Positions 20,803 to 33,700 of a DNA stretch of 64,000 nt are shown in pieces. The stretch spans positions 23,136,001 to 23,200,000 of the forward strand of contig NC_092580.1 of the NCBI RefSeq assembly GCF_037975245.1, read 5' to 3'. Made by a program: the position numbers and the translations under genes. Under the pieces are notes generated by a model. The model was not told the origin of the DNA. It was given only the letters and a program-made list of their open reading frames with translations, and did not search any database. The number at the start of each line of letters is the position of its first letter. The stretch's first letter is position 1. The DNA is from Apostichopus japonicus. Lineage: Eukaryota; Echinodermata; Holothuroidea; Aspidochirotida; Stichopodidae.

Positions 20803-21668
20803 TAGTTGTCGAAACCACAGATTACCTTATGCTTTGTCTACGCTAATCAGATAGGATCACATTGTTTATGGTTTATTTCTAGCTAAGTCTAGCTTTGACA
20901 CTGATATATAGTTGAATTATACCACAAATTGTTCAACTTTACTAGTATTATGGCTCTCAAATCGCTGCCCAACTCGAGTCATTACATTTTCTGATAAAGG
21001 TATCATATTTTCAGTAGTTTTTGTGCGCTTAAAAGCATGTAAATTTATCGGTCAATTACTGGAGGTTATACTTTCGGTCTAAAGTTAATTTGTTTGCCAG
21101 TGCTAAATATATACCACACGAAAGCGGAATGTTTGGACTCCATATTGGTACTAATAAAAAATAATACTAATAATACTTTGTTGGGCTCTGTATCCTCCAC
21201 ATAACTCGAATTATGAACGTTGAAATGAAATAGAAATATACGGATCTCCTTCTTATTGTCTGTTACTATTATCTGCTCTTAATTAATGGGTTCTAGGGAT
21301 CTGTAATTCAGTAAGGATTTGTAAGGCCGCCGGTGACATTTATCTGAGCGTACTAACCCACCGTGGCCAACAGTGCGCAACGCTAAGGTATACACTAATT
21401 GGCGGCTCTTAATAGCTGCTGGCTTCAAACCGGTGTGCAAAGAAAATTGAACTATGTGTTGATCATGCATTTAGCAGAATTCTGATCTATGGTGTAGGTC
21501 CAAATCAAAGTTGAAGCTGACTATAGCAACGGAGGCACAACCAAGTGAAGAGAATCAAACCAAACATAGGCTAAAGCGACTGAATTACAGTTAGAATAAA
21601 GCGAGGGAATTACAGTAAGATATAAAAAGAGAAGTTGATTCCAGAGTAACCACACTGCAAGAAGCAAA
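20803..21668 (+). other. Upstream region of the coiled-coil gene
   Basis: The promoter and 5' untranslated region should lie here, but no TATA box or initiator can be singled out with confidence. One piece near 21180-21215 (ctctgtatcctccacataac) resembles the arms of the inverted repeat at 19.3-19.8 kb. Confidence 0.4.
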
Positions 21669-21719
21669 ATGTCATCAGACAAGAAATCAGATGTTACAGA
21701 AACGTGCAACCAACTAGAG
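21669..21719 (+). CDS. Coiled-coil gene, exon 1
   Basis: Begins at ATG (MSSDKKSDVTETCNQLE) and ends at a strong donor, GAG|GTAGGT, in phase 0. The heptad pattern runs on into exon 2. It is a small first exon, and its use as coding is inferred from the phase match. Confidence 0.6.
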
Positions 21720-24700
21720 GTAGGTTATAGGCCCCAACGATAGGGCTAGGCCTAGGCCCAGCCCCTAATGTGGCCCAACATATGTCTGTATAGCCTAACA
21801 GTTTTAAGTAGGCCTATCAATAACGAAGGTAAATTAAGGGATTAGGCTGTGTATAATGGAATTTGGAATGTTTTTAAGTTTGGTCAAGCCTAAGCATAAG
21901 TAACTTAGGGTATGACTAGGCCTATATCTAGTATGAACCTTTGAAGGGTGTGAAGACTCGCGCTCAAAGAAATGTCTCATGCCGGTAATCTGACCTAGTT
22001 TCGAATGAGGTGTAAAAGAAGTGTTAGACACCACCATCGATCCCAGAAAATACACACACAGCTTGCTACCGTCGGTACTTAGACACTAGTGTACAGTCAA
22101 TACATATAGCTAAGGTCAATACCCACAACACAGTGTACATAGCAGCGTGGACATCTCAGGTCTAGATAAAAGATAACAAGGTATCACGTTCATTACTGTC
22201 TGGCATTTTGTAGCGACAAGAAGAAAATGTCATTTGCAAGCAACGGAAAGTTAACTTTTTCAGAGCACGGCACACGGTTTGTGGCGAGTCTTTAATGCCT
22301 TTAGCTGAAGTTTAAGAAGGATTGTCTGTGTTATGTGTAGGCTAGATTGTATTTCTCACGGTATGTGATATGTCATAGAAACAAAGAGAGTATCAAAGTT
22401 GAAGCATGCAAGAGTGAAAATAAACAATGGTAAGTAAAAATATTTGAGGAGAGGTAGTAGCAGCTGTCTGGAACTTTTAGAAAAACAAACACAGAAAGCT
22501 GTCTGCTACAAGTTTTTACAAACTAAGGTTAAGCTAGGGGAATAGAGCGAATATCTAGTGAGAAACTTGTTGCACGATTAGCCAAAATATGTTTTGTTTA
22601 GACCTATATACTATAGCATATAACTATAAGACTAAGACTAGTAAGAGTATAGTTCCAGTGCCTTAAGCCCTTATACAGTTAAATTATTGTCACTGCGCCA
22701 GTACAGTATAACTTAGAGGTTCATTTTAACTTGTGATGGGAATGGGAAGCCAGGTGACCAACCAAAAAATAATACTTTAAATCCCTGGTTATTGGTAACT
22801 TGTCACACTCAAACACCAAAGTGTGCACAATTCATACAATCTTGGGGCACTACAGGACACCACATCACCATGTCCCCTGGGGGACTTCCCATTGGATGCA
22901 GCCACAAACTGGCACACGCTACTATATTTACAAGTTACCTCGCAAGTCCCCATTTATACACCTCGTTGAAGAGAGGCAACATTTTGATGAGAGTCCACTG
23001 CCTTCAACACCTGACCGCAATGCTCACATTATGACGTGTCGTACATAAATTTAATCACAAGTTATACGTGAACAGTTTCTTGTTTTACAGTTAACATTGA
23101 AATTTTGTGTGAACTGTTGTAGACATTTGACCACCATTCTGCAGTTTTGCACTACCCATGTCGAAAAATCTCACAAAAAGTTGAGCTGTGTATTTATTTT
23201 CCCTTTGGAAGGAGTTCTATCAAAATTTCACAAAATGCCACAGGTATCATTGGTTTTGTTTGTTGGTAAAGATAGGTATATTTCTTCCTGATTAACTGAC
23301 ATTTGAAAAGAAGAAGAAGAATTTGTATAGAGTAGCCGAGTTCAGCCCTCTGAAGTTTATGAACATTCACTGTGTTTTGCCTTATTTGTTGATAATTTAT
23401 TGCGTTAGATTTATTACTCCAGTTCTTTCCACTGGTTATGTTTACCGTACTATAGCTACAGTATTTGTATGACACAGTGACACCCGCTTGACAAACATGA
23501 CCATTAGTCTGGGACACAGTTTGATTACATAACACTATGGATTATGCAGTTCAAGTTTCAAGTGTTTGCATGAGCTATTTTAGAAATGAGGTTGGCGAAG
23601 CTTACGTATAAATTTCAAAACTATTGGATAATATTTTCAAACTAACTTATATCTATCTCAGAGGGATAATTTACTGAACCTCATGTTGTATACTGTTACG
23701 TGCCCAAAGCTCTTAGCTGCTCAAATTCTGAAGTACTCACAATGGTATAAATAAAGTATATAACATGGTTTGATGAATATATATGGAAAGTGATGTTAAC
23801 AAGTCAACTGATGTATGGTTTATAATCTTATAAGTCTTTGGTTGACAAGCTTGTCATGGTTTCTTACCCAAGCATATTGTTTTCCTGCATTTTTGACACA
23901 GATGGCATGAGCGCAGCATCTGCAATAATTACGGTACACATCAATTCTTACAGTATTTGACATGGCTGAGAGATTTGCATCACTACTGTATATTAGTGGT
24001 TTTAATATTCGGTAGTATATATACACTGACACTGAGGCCCATACTGTAGATAACTGTAAGTGAAGCGAAGGTTTTTCTGTGACATTGTCAGCAGCATATG
24101 GTGATCGAAGTTGATACTAGTGACTTCTGAACAAATTCACAAGTGCTGTAGTTGTATTAAAGTCTGTTGTAGTAGGTTGATATGTAATTAAACATGGCTT
24201 GAAGTGCTAATCGAAACAATGGGCTTTTAGCTGAAGGCTTTCTTTCTGGACAGGTTTGTTCTCATGTACCACACCTAGGCACACCTCAAGCTCTCAACTG
24301 TATCACATATATGGAGTTTGCCATTTTCTCAATTGTGAGTGACTTTGTATGACAGGACTCCTCAGGTGATCTTGTGAAAACTTATTTTGAGCAGCCATAG
24401 ATGATGACGTTACAGTAAATTAAGTTCAAGCAGCTTTGTTTAGATGTGGTTATGAGTGAGAATGGCTTCAACTACTAGTCCAACCAATGAGTTTTAAGCA
24501 GAAGGCCTTATTTCAAGAACTTTTTGTTTTCTTTGCACAACACACAAAAGTACACTTGGAACTTGTGAATTTTTTACCTTGTTACTGACTATGTGACTTG
24601 TGAGCCTTGTGAGGTTACCAAGGATGAATTTCAGTATTTTATTACCTATATATATATTTATATATAACAAGAGCTCATTTCTTATGGATAAAGGAAAAAA

Positions 24701-27700
24701 ATCTTATATTATGTGAATGGATTAATAACCATTTTTGACATTTCTCTTTGGGTGACAAAGTGACTGAAACCATCAGCTTAGTTATTATATATTAACAATG
24801 TTCAGAAAGATGGGTTCACCGATATTGTTCATTTGCTGATTCAGATTCAGCATTGTCACTTTTAGGGGGACATGGTACTGCAGATTTTGTATGTTGTACC
24901 GGTTACCTCAACTTGACTGCATATATGCACTCTATTTGGTTTCGCTGTTATATTGCCATAAGACATTGGTTTCATTGCCTGTTTTGTTAATGTATATTAG
25001 CGAGTCTGAACAGTCTTTGTGATATGATCTGGAGTAGAGATACAGTAAATGCTGCTGGTTGCTTTTATTTCATGTGGTCTGATAGTAACTGTTTGTATTT
25101 ATTTTGTGTAGTAGTCAGATATATTTTAATGTGCCATATTTAAAGTTGACTGTATAGGTTTCACCGAACTGATCCACGGACTGACTGTGCTACTGTACGT
25201 TGGTTGCAATTTGTGATCCATTGCTTCATGTCAAACACTGTAGTTCACCTAGCGTTGTTCAGTTGGTACAGACAAGGATACTGTTGGTGTACTCGCAGTG
25301 CTTTGAAAGATACAGTACTTATGCTCTCAGAGTGTGTTAACTTATAATATTAAAGTTCCGTGCTGTTGAACTGTAGTACGACGGTATGAACGAAATATAT
25401 ATTTTTAATACCTGAGAAAAACTTGGTGTAGGATATCACATGGAGGACAGTGCCGTATAGTAAGTGTCTTTGTCTGTCAGTGATTGCAACAAATACAGAG
25501 ATGGCAGAAAATGAAATCGACTCTATCAACGAGAATTATCAGGTTCAAATTTATCACTTCATTTCAATGACCTAAAAACGTTCTCATTACATGATATATG
25601 CTTTGCGTTCCAATTTCACTTTGTTCATGTTTTTAGCTTTTGATCTTTAGTAATAGTAATATTGGAATTCTCATAGATCTTAGAGTGTGGCTAGCTTTAG
25701 CATTGTTTTGAGGTACAGTATACATTACTTGCTTACATGTCTCCTCAAAACATTAGCACACTTGCTGTACCATGTCTAATTTGAACTCATAGAGTGAATG
25801 GTAGAGCTGTCAGGAGGCAGGTAACTTGTTGTTTGTAGATATCCTAACCCAGTACTACCACTTGGAATTTTAGGATTTCCATAAATCTACACTCTTACAG
25901 TGTTGATTTGAAGAAAAAAAATATATTGAAAATTCAACTGAATTTCATTTGACAACTTAATTACCTTTCTAAAACACAAGTGATCTGTACAAGTGATCTG
26001 TTGCCAAGTGATCTTTGGCATCATTTAAAGTGGAATCATGGATTAGTTTGATGCCATAAATGATTTCACAATCTGTGAATTCACAGTTTGTCACGGTCTT
26101 GAATCAAACCATGAGGGTGAACTTCAAGCATTTGATACATTTTCAGGACATATTATGATACCGTAATACCGGTACATTATTTGATCATTTAAAAGTTTAT
26201 ACATTTCATTTGTAGCTTATAAGTTTGTAAAACCTATTCGATAATTGTCATGTAGAAACAAACTTTCCTGAAGACTTGAGACATTTGTAGGCTGTAGCCT
26301 ATTGTGGTACTGTACCACCAGCATTGTAGAGTGTATTGGATTGTACAGTAAGCATATTAAAATAAAGCAGGTTATAATGGCAGTGTTACACAAGCACAGT
26401 AGTCAGATATTAAGGTTAAACACTGCACAGTATCTTGTAGTGTCCTGCAAATCTCAGGTGCAGCAATATGCATAAACATCCTATCTGAAGCCATTATAAG
26501 ACATGTATGCAAGTCGTGTGATCGGGGATAGCCAGTCAACATTGGCCTCGTACTACTACCAACAGCTTCTAGCTTGGTTAAACTAGACAAGATTATTCAT
26601 GATGATGGCCACACACTGCGTGTGCTTCTGAACAGAGCGGTGGTCCCTCTAAGTTGAAGCATGCGGTTGCCAGTGGCCAGTACAAATCGACACTCCTCAT
26701 TTATTCTACAATGTATATGAAACGTCATGTGACCTAAATTTCAATCGCTAGAGCTGGCCAGTTTGGCACCTTTTGATAGAACTGTTCCAGTCTCTTGCCT
26801 TGTCCATTGTATTGCTCTAGGATTGTTTTTAAAAGATTTTTATAATTTTCTAGTTGTTTTTTAGTATGCTGTTTACTGTTTTATTAGAGCATTACCCTTT
26901 GTGGGGACTTTAATAAAGTTGATCTTATCTTATCTTCATGTTTACATGAAGGATACAGTAAAATTGCAAACTTTAAAATGGATCTTTACTTGAGTGAATA
27001 CAGAAAGGCAGGTAACCATGTATTATACTTTGATAGTGTTTCAGTAGCTACAGCATTTATTGTACTATTCCAATGTATGCGAAACTGGCTGACGATGAGA
27101 CACTACTATTGGCATTTGGCAATTGTTTGTTTTATAGCAGACATTAATTATTGCTGGTTCAGTAAAAGTCAACTTGTGTGTTGCCTTCACACAGTAAGAA
27201 GATTAACCAGCTTTTAAAATTCCTTAATTTTGACAGGCTCTATCCTATAAAATATGATCTAATCAAATATGATATTGAGTGGAGTTAAAGGTTCAACTGC
27301 ATCCATAAAACTTCTTTAAAGCTAGCATTTGTGTTGAACTTAAAGTTACTACAAACTTTGCATTATCAAAAAATCCCTCCAGAAAATGTTAGGAATAGTA
27401 TCCATAGAGTTTGCAATAAAACAAATAATTCACCCTGACATTAAATATGGGAATGTAGGCAAATATTAATAACGTTGCTCAGAAATGTAGAGAAGTTATA
27501 ACCAAACATAATATGAAACTTTAATTTTTCTTTTAAGAAATAATCAACTTTTGAAAATAGAAGCTTTCTGATATTTTTTTTTCTTTTTCTTCTATGCTTT
27601 CCTAAGTTTTCTCAAGGTGAAAATTTACAGTCTTGCTTTTGATGAACAATTCTATGAGAATATACATGCTTAAACTATTTTTACAGGCTTTATATACTGT

Positions 27701-30700
27701 AGCAACAATGACATACATTTTCTGATATATATAAAATATCTTTGTTTGTTTTTTACGGAATATTTTCTTTTATAATAATTTTTCTTATACTATTTCATTT
27801 CCATAAGAATAGTACTGTCTCAACCACCTTGCAATTATTAAATATCTTATTGTATCATAAATAAATAAAATTGATAGAAAACATCAATTTAATATGCAGT
27901 CAAGTTGTTTCAAACTCATTTAGCCTGGCTTTTTAATCCTTCAGAAAGTGAATCTTCAACTGAAAGTCATCCAGGAACGTAATGCAGAGATATTGCAACA
28001 CCTGGCCGAGGCCAAAGCAGTAGCAGCAGAGGGTGAATTCTCTTTACCCTCACATCTGAGTGAAAGTATTACAAAAGCTCAGGATATCAGTCAAAGGGTT
28101 AGTACTGTATTATAAATGGAGCCCCACCGTCAGTGACACTACTACCTACTGTACTGTACTTTACTGTACCTTTCACTTCCAAGAAGTACAAGGAATAAAC
28201 AGTAAAATCTTGCTACCAAGGTTTCACCTTTTGAAATATGCCCGGAATGTTCCTTTAAGGTAGATTCGATGATGACTCATCTCTCTAGTCCAGGGCTAAT
28301 TGTGTGTGTTCATCCCATTGTTTTTATGAATTTGAAATCGTATCAAAAATGGTTGAAACAATGGTTTGCACGATTGTTTCAACATTCTTGCAACAAGTAT
28401 TTAATTCCATTCACCGTAACACATATATATATCCCTGGCTAAGGTACTGTACAGAAGGTAGGCAAGCTCGTTTGATGGATTGACATTTGATGTTTTAAGG
28501 GTTTAAGATTCCTCAAAGTTTGAAGGTGTTGTTTAATCAATTCAGTGATGTTTTTAGTGTTTGTCACACCAAAATGAATTTTTTCAATCTCAAGTCGTCG
28601 TCTAATGTTTGTTCGTTCGTTCGTAGTGAATGTACGCAAAGTGTTTACTTTCTTTAGATTTTAGATAACATTATGATTGAGATGAAACATTCACACACCC
28701 TTATAATTTAGGTAGTTGTTCCAGCAAGCTGTGGGTGATTTGATATCTTGGAATTACAGTTGGGAACAGTGTTGTAGCACCCAAGGCTTCTAGATTTCTA
28801 TATGAACCTAGTTGCAGTGACCTTAAAAAATTTCTTAAAAAAATTTCTTAAAAAATGTTTAAAAAAAAATTCTTAAAAAATGTCTTTGTTCTTTGATTTT
28901 TAGGTTAACGAAACAGTAGACAGCCAGTGTGACATACTAAAACAGTCCGTTCAAGAGCTAAGAAGGTTACCGACAGACAGTGAAGAGGACAGGTGAGAAT
29001 TGAGCTGTCCTTAATTGTAGGCATGTCTGCAAAATGTGAACTACTGTATAAACTCAGACCTCTATCCATTTGAGTAAGGTTTTTATTGTTGATCTGCTGT
29101 CTGTAAACAGGTATGTACTGCATACATCCTGCATGACACGTTTTTGTTTCGACTTTAAATTACATTTTCACCTCTTCATTCTCTGTGGAAGGGCTAAAGC
29201 TTTGAAGGGAAAAGTAGTAAGTGATCAAGATTTGAAGTAATTACAGGCTACCAAAGTTGATACCGCCAAAAACAGGTATCCTTTCTGTTTGTTTTCTTTT
29301 TTCTGTCCGTATATAAACGGAATACATAACTTGACAGACACAGCCATTTTGGATCTACTGCATGTAGTTATAAATTTGTAGTGTGTACGTATATGCCTGC
29401 TCTTATACCTTTATGTACTGCAGATTTATGCATGTAGCTTTTTATGTTTCAAGTAAACGTCATATATCACCATACTGTATATAGATTTGAATTTGTCACA
29501 GTACAGTATGACATATTTTTCACAACACCTAGTTAATATTGCAGGGTATAGTTTGACTGTGTATATTTCATTTGGAGCAGATTTCTGGCTATACTCAGTG
29601 CTGAATATTAACCCATCATATTTTACAAGATCTCTCGCTCTCTCTCAGGAAAAAATTTATGGGCATGTTTTCACCCGGCAATGGAAAATGTGGGGGTACA
29701 ATATCTTATGTACATCTGGTTCTCACAACTTGAAATTTTTTCATTGTTTTGTCTTTATATGTGGGTTATAATATATAGGTTAGAATCATTGATAAGTCGA
29801 GGTAAAGTGAAAAATAAAAGAATTGGTCATACATGCTGTCAACATTCAGAGTAATTTGGTCTTTGAATACACGGTTTAGCTTTATTCATTGATGTAGATC
29901 CTAGATGTGGAAGATTTACAAAATACTAAATGTTCAGCTCCCAAAAAAAAGGAAAGGTAATTTAAGCAATTGAAGCTATGGTTTGCTATCTTGCACTTTT
30001 AAAAGTGGAAATTTCGCATGAAATTCCTTTCACGTCACTTTTTCTCGTTGGATCAAGTCAAAGCACGGCTGTGAATGTTGTTTACTCCGAACAGTATGCA
30101 AAGTACTGTGTCCTCTGCCTGGCTCCCACAGCAAAAGAATGGTTAATAGCCCAGCTGGATCACCTTAAGACTACAGGAATCCGTTGATACTTAGAAGGGC
30201 AAGGGACTATTAATCCAGATCCTGTTCCGGTCAATTTCTCTGATCTGTCAATTGTCTTTGTTATTTCCCAGTCAGTTTTCTGTTCTTGATGGTTTTGTTC
30301 TTATAAAAGGGGAATGCTGTTACCAAACATTAGTGAACACTATATACATATATCTACCATAGTCCTTCTTTTAATTATGACAACATTGTGAACATGGAGC
30401 TTCTAAATCTCTGAATTGACTTCACCTCCTCAATTCCCGATCTCCTTCTAAATCTCTGAATTGACTTCACTTCCTCAATTCCCGATCTCCCCTCACAGCA
30501 ACTACATACAGCAACTACACATTTCTGGAGCCAGTTACTACCTTGTCAGATAAAACTGCAGTATGAATATTAAACATGTGCCATATACTTCAATCTCTAA
30601 CCCCTCGAAAGAACGTTGTCACTCTTCCTTCAGATTTTGAAACATTTGTTCATCGTTATTTTTAAACCATCCCAACCATCTGGGAGGTTAATTCGATGTC

Positions 30701-33700
30701 TCTTTAGTCCTGGTGTATTGATAGTTCTTCTGGTGTGTATCAGTTGCAACATGCTCTTGAATTATACATTATGTATGCACTTTTGGAAAAGTTGTTCCAT
30801 GGGTGTTACATCATCTGTTTTAAGGGCATTCTGCATAGCATCAAGAATAGAATCATCATGTTTGTCAAGATTCCCACTTTTAGCCATCATTTGTTTGCCT
30901 GTTCTTGTTCAACACAATCCCTAATTGCCTACTTATCGTTCTTTTCAAGAGGTAGATATATTTGCTTAGGATTAGGCTGTAATTATTTCCATGGGTGAGT
31001 CTTGACTAGATTCTGTTACAGTCCTCTGTTCCAGTATTCAAGAGGCTTTCATTCATGGTCTGCTTTGTTTTGTTTCCATGGTTACACAGGCATTTTACAA
31101 ATGAGATTACTCCAAGGATGATGGGGGGGGGGGTGTGTGTGTGTAGAGAGTACATTGTCGCCAGTTAAGTTGACTGTTCTTAGACGGAATTGAAAATGCA
31201 AAATAGCTTAGAATTTAAGATGTTTAACTTGATAAATTTTCTCAAAACCAAACAAATGTTATACATTAAAGTGTTGTGTTCCTGAGGTTTAAATAACAGA
31301 CACTTGTACGGGTCTGTTTTTGGCAGCAAAAATAAAAATATATTAGAAATAAAGTGCTAGCAAATTTGCATATATATATCAGATAGGAGGGCCTGTCGAG
31401 GTAAACGTGTCCAGATGTAAAATGTCCAAATATTCTTATGTGTGCTTAATTTTGGGGCATTTGCAAGTCCATTCATGTATGTCTTTACAGGTTTAGAGCT
31501 ACTTTCCCTGGTTTGTTTTATATAACTCGCCTTGTGTTGGAAATTCAGAACTCAATCAGTTTTCACTCGATACTAATCAAATAACCAGCTAAATAGTTAC
31601 AAAAGATACACACAGACATTAATCCATTGGTTCAAAGTACTGTAGTCGGTGAAAGAAGGATTGCACTAAGAACTAAAGAACACATGTTCTGTAAAGAGTT
31701 CACTTTCCAATGATCACACAGTTATTTAGAGACTGTAAAACAACCTGGATTAAATATCACAAAATTTGTTAATTGTCATATTTAGGATTTCTCAGATTAA
31801 TATGTCTGTGAAATGTATCTTCAATTGATGCCTTATCTGTCTTTTCCTTTCCTCTTTGTTAAGGATTACCGTTTGAACTTTATAATTTATATGCGATTTT
31901 TCTCATCTTATGCAGTTCTTCTGGTGAAAACTCCATTCAGCATCAATTTAGGTCACAGCTTGATAGAAACGTCAGTCTGCAAAAGGAGAAGGCTGAATTA
32001 GAACTCAGCCTGGCGGAGAAAGTGAAACTCGCAGATGTTGCCAAAGAACAGAATGGGGAGTTGCAAGAAGAATTACAGTCTACCAAGGATTCCATGCAAA
32101 AACTTGTCGAGAGCTACGAGGAAAACACAACCAAAGGTATGATTGTCAAGTGCCAATGATACAGGGATGATGTGAAATAGCGCCATCTATTATGTGGACA
32201 GAGAGTAATCATTGGTCTTGCTCAGTTATGTGCCAGCTGTTAAACTTTTCAGTTATTAATTTTTATATCTGAAATTTTTCAACTGTAATATAAATATCAC
32301 AAAATTCGTTTTCTAAAGAATGGTTGGTCAAATCAGGAATTGTAGGTAGAGCCTAATGGCTTTAATTAGGCCTTTTTCATAACTAGTGAGAATGTAACTG
32401 AGACAGATTGGTGATAGGAGAGTAAAATGGGAAGCCGTGGAAAGAGAGCAGTGGAAGGGGGTGGGGGGAGAGGGGCAGGGATGAAAATCTTACAGGTACT
32501 ATCAGGAACACTCTAGCAAACTTTGAGACTTTTGGTTTCGATGATAATCGTAACGTATGGGTGTGTGCGTGTGTGTATGTTTGTGACGCCCAGGTTGTAA
32601 AGATTTCTCAAGAAAGGAAGGTTAAGATCAATTTCATATTTGGTGTGTAGAAGTACCAAATTCAGCACAAGAAGGCCATTGTTTTTGTGGAGGTCTAAGG
32701 TCATTTGGGGTCATCAGAGGTCAAATTGTGAAAACCTTGTAAACATGATATCTCATTATTGGAAGCTTGGACAGATCTCATACTTGTTCATGAAGGTGTA
32801 TAACATTATTGTACAAGAATCCTATTGATTTTGGTGGCGGTCAAAGGTCATTTGGGGACAACTGGTCAAATCATGAAGATTTGTAAACATGATATTGCAA
32901 GAAAGGGAACCTTGGACAGATCTCATATTTGATTTGTAGATGTACTATATCAAATTTAAGGAGCCTATTATTGCTTTTGGTGGAGGTCAAAGGTCATTTG
33001 AAGTCAACATATATGCCAAACATTTACTTCACTCCCCTCTTACCTGTCTCTCTACACTAACACATCTTCCTAAACATAATATCGCAAGGGAAGCTTGGAC
33101 AGATCACATATTTGGTATGTAATTGTCCCACATTGAGTACAAGAAGCCTCCTGTTGTGGGCGGAGGTCAATGGTGGTTTGAGTTCAACAGGAGTCAAATT
33201 GTGAAAACCATGATTTTACACCACGTTTCAGCAAGGACAGATGTCATATTTAGTATGTTGATGTATTTATCACATTTAGTACAAGAAGCCTTTTGTTGAG
33301 GTCAATGGTCATTTCAGGACAGCCTGTGTCATTTTGAGTTTATTGTTTTTCACATCACACTGCTTTTCACTGTATTACTAATATCAAGTATGTTGTACAC
33401 CCTCACTATACATTACGTCAGATTCATGAAGAAACCTGCTCATGTTACATCATCGAAACCACAATGCATTTTTGCATTCGGGTTCATAGCTGTTTCATCA
33501 CTGTCATGTGCAATCTTTGTTTGAATCTTTTTAATCTTCACAGCTGAAGAACAACTTAAAAAGCTTCAGGATGACTTGCAAAAGGCTCAGGAGAAATCCA
33601 GTGAATATCAAAGTTTGCTGGAGAAAAATTCTCGGGACAAGTCAAAGAAAAGCACAAAAACACAAAATGGGAGGTAATGTAGAATCCATTGTCACTACCC

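Noticed and set aside
22792-23048. Two overlapping plus-strand frames of about 80 codons
   Set aside because: They lie entirely within a SINE-like repeat body in intron 1.
26372-26590. Minus-strand frame of 72 codons in intron 2
   Set aside because: Located in an intron on the opposite strand with no motif. Could be an old repeat, but cannot be supported.
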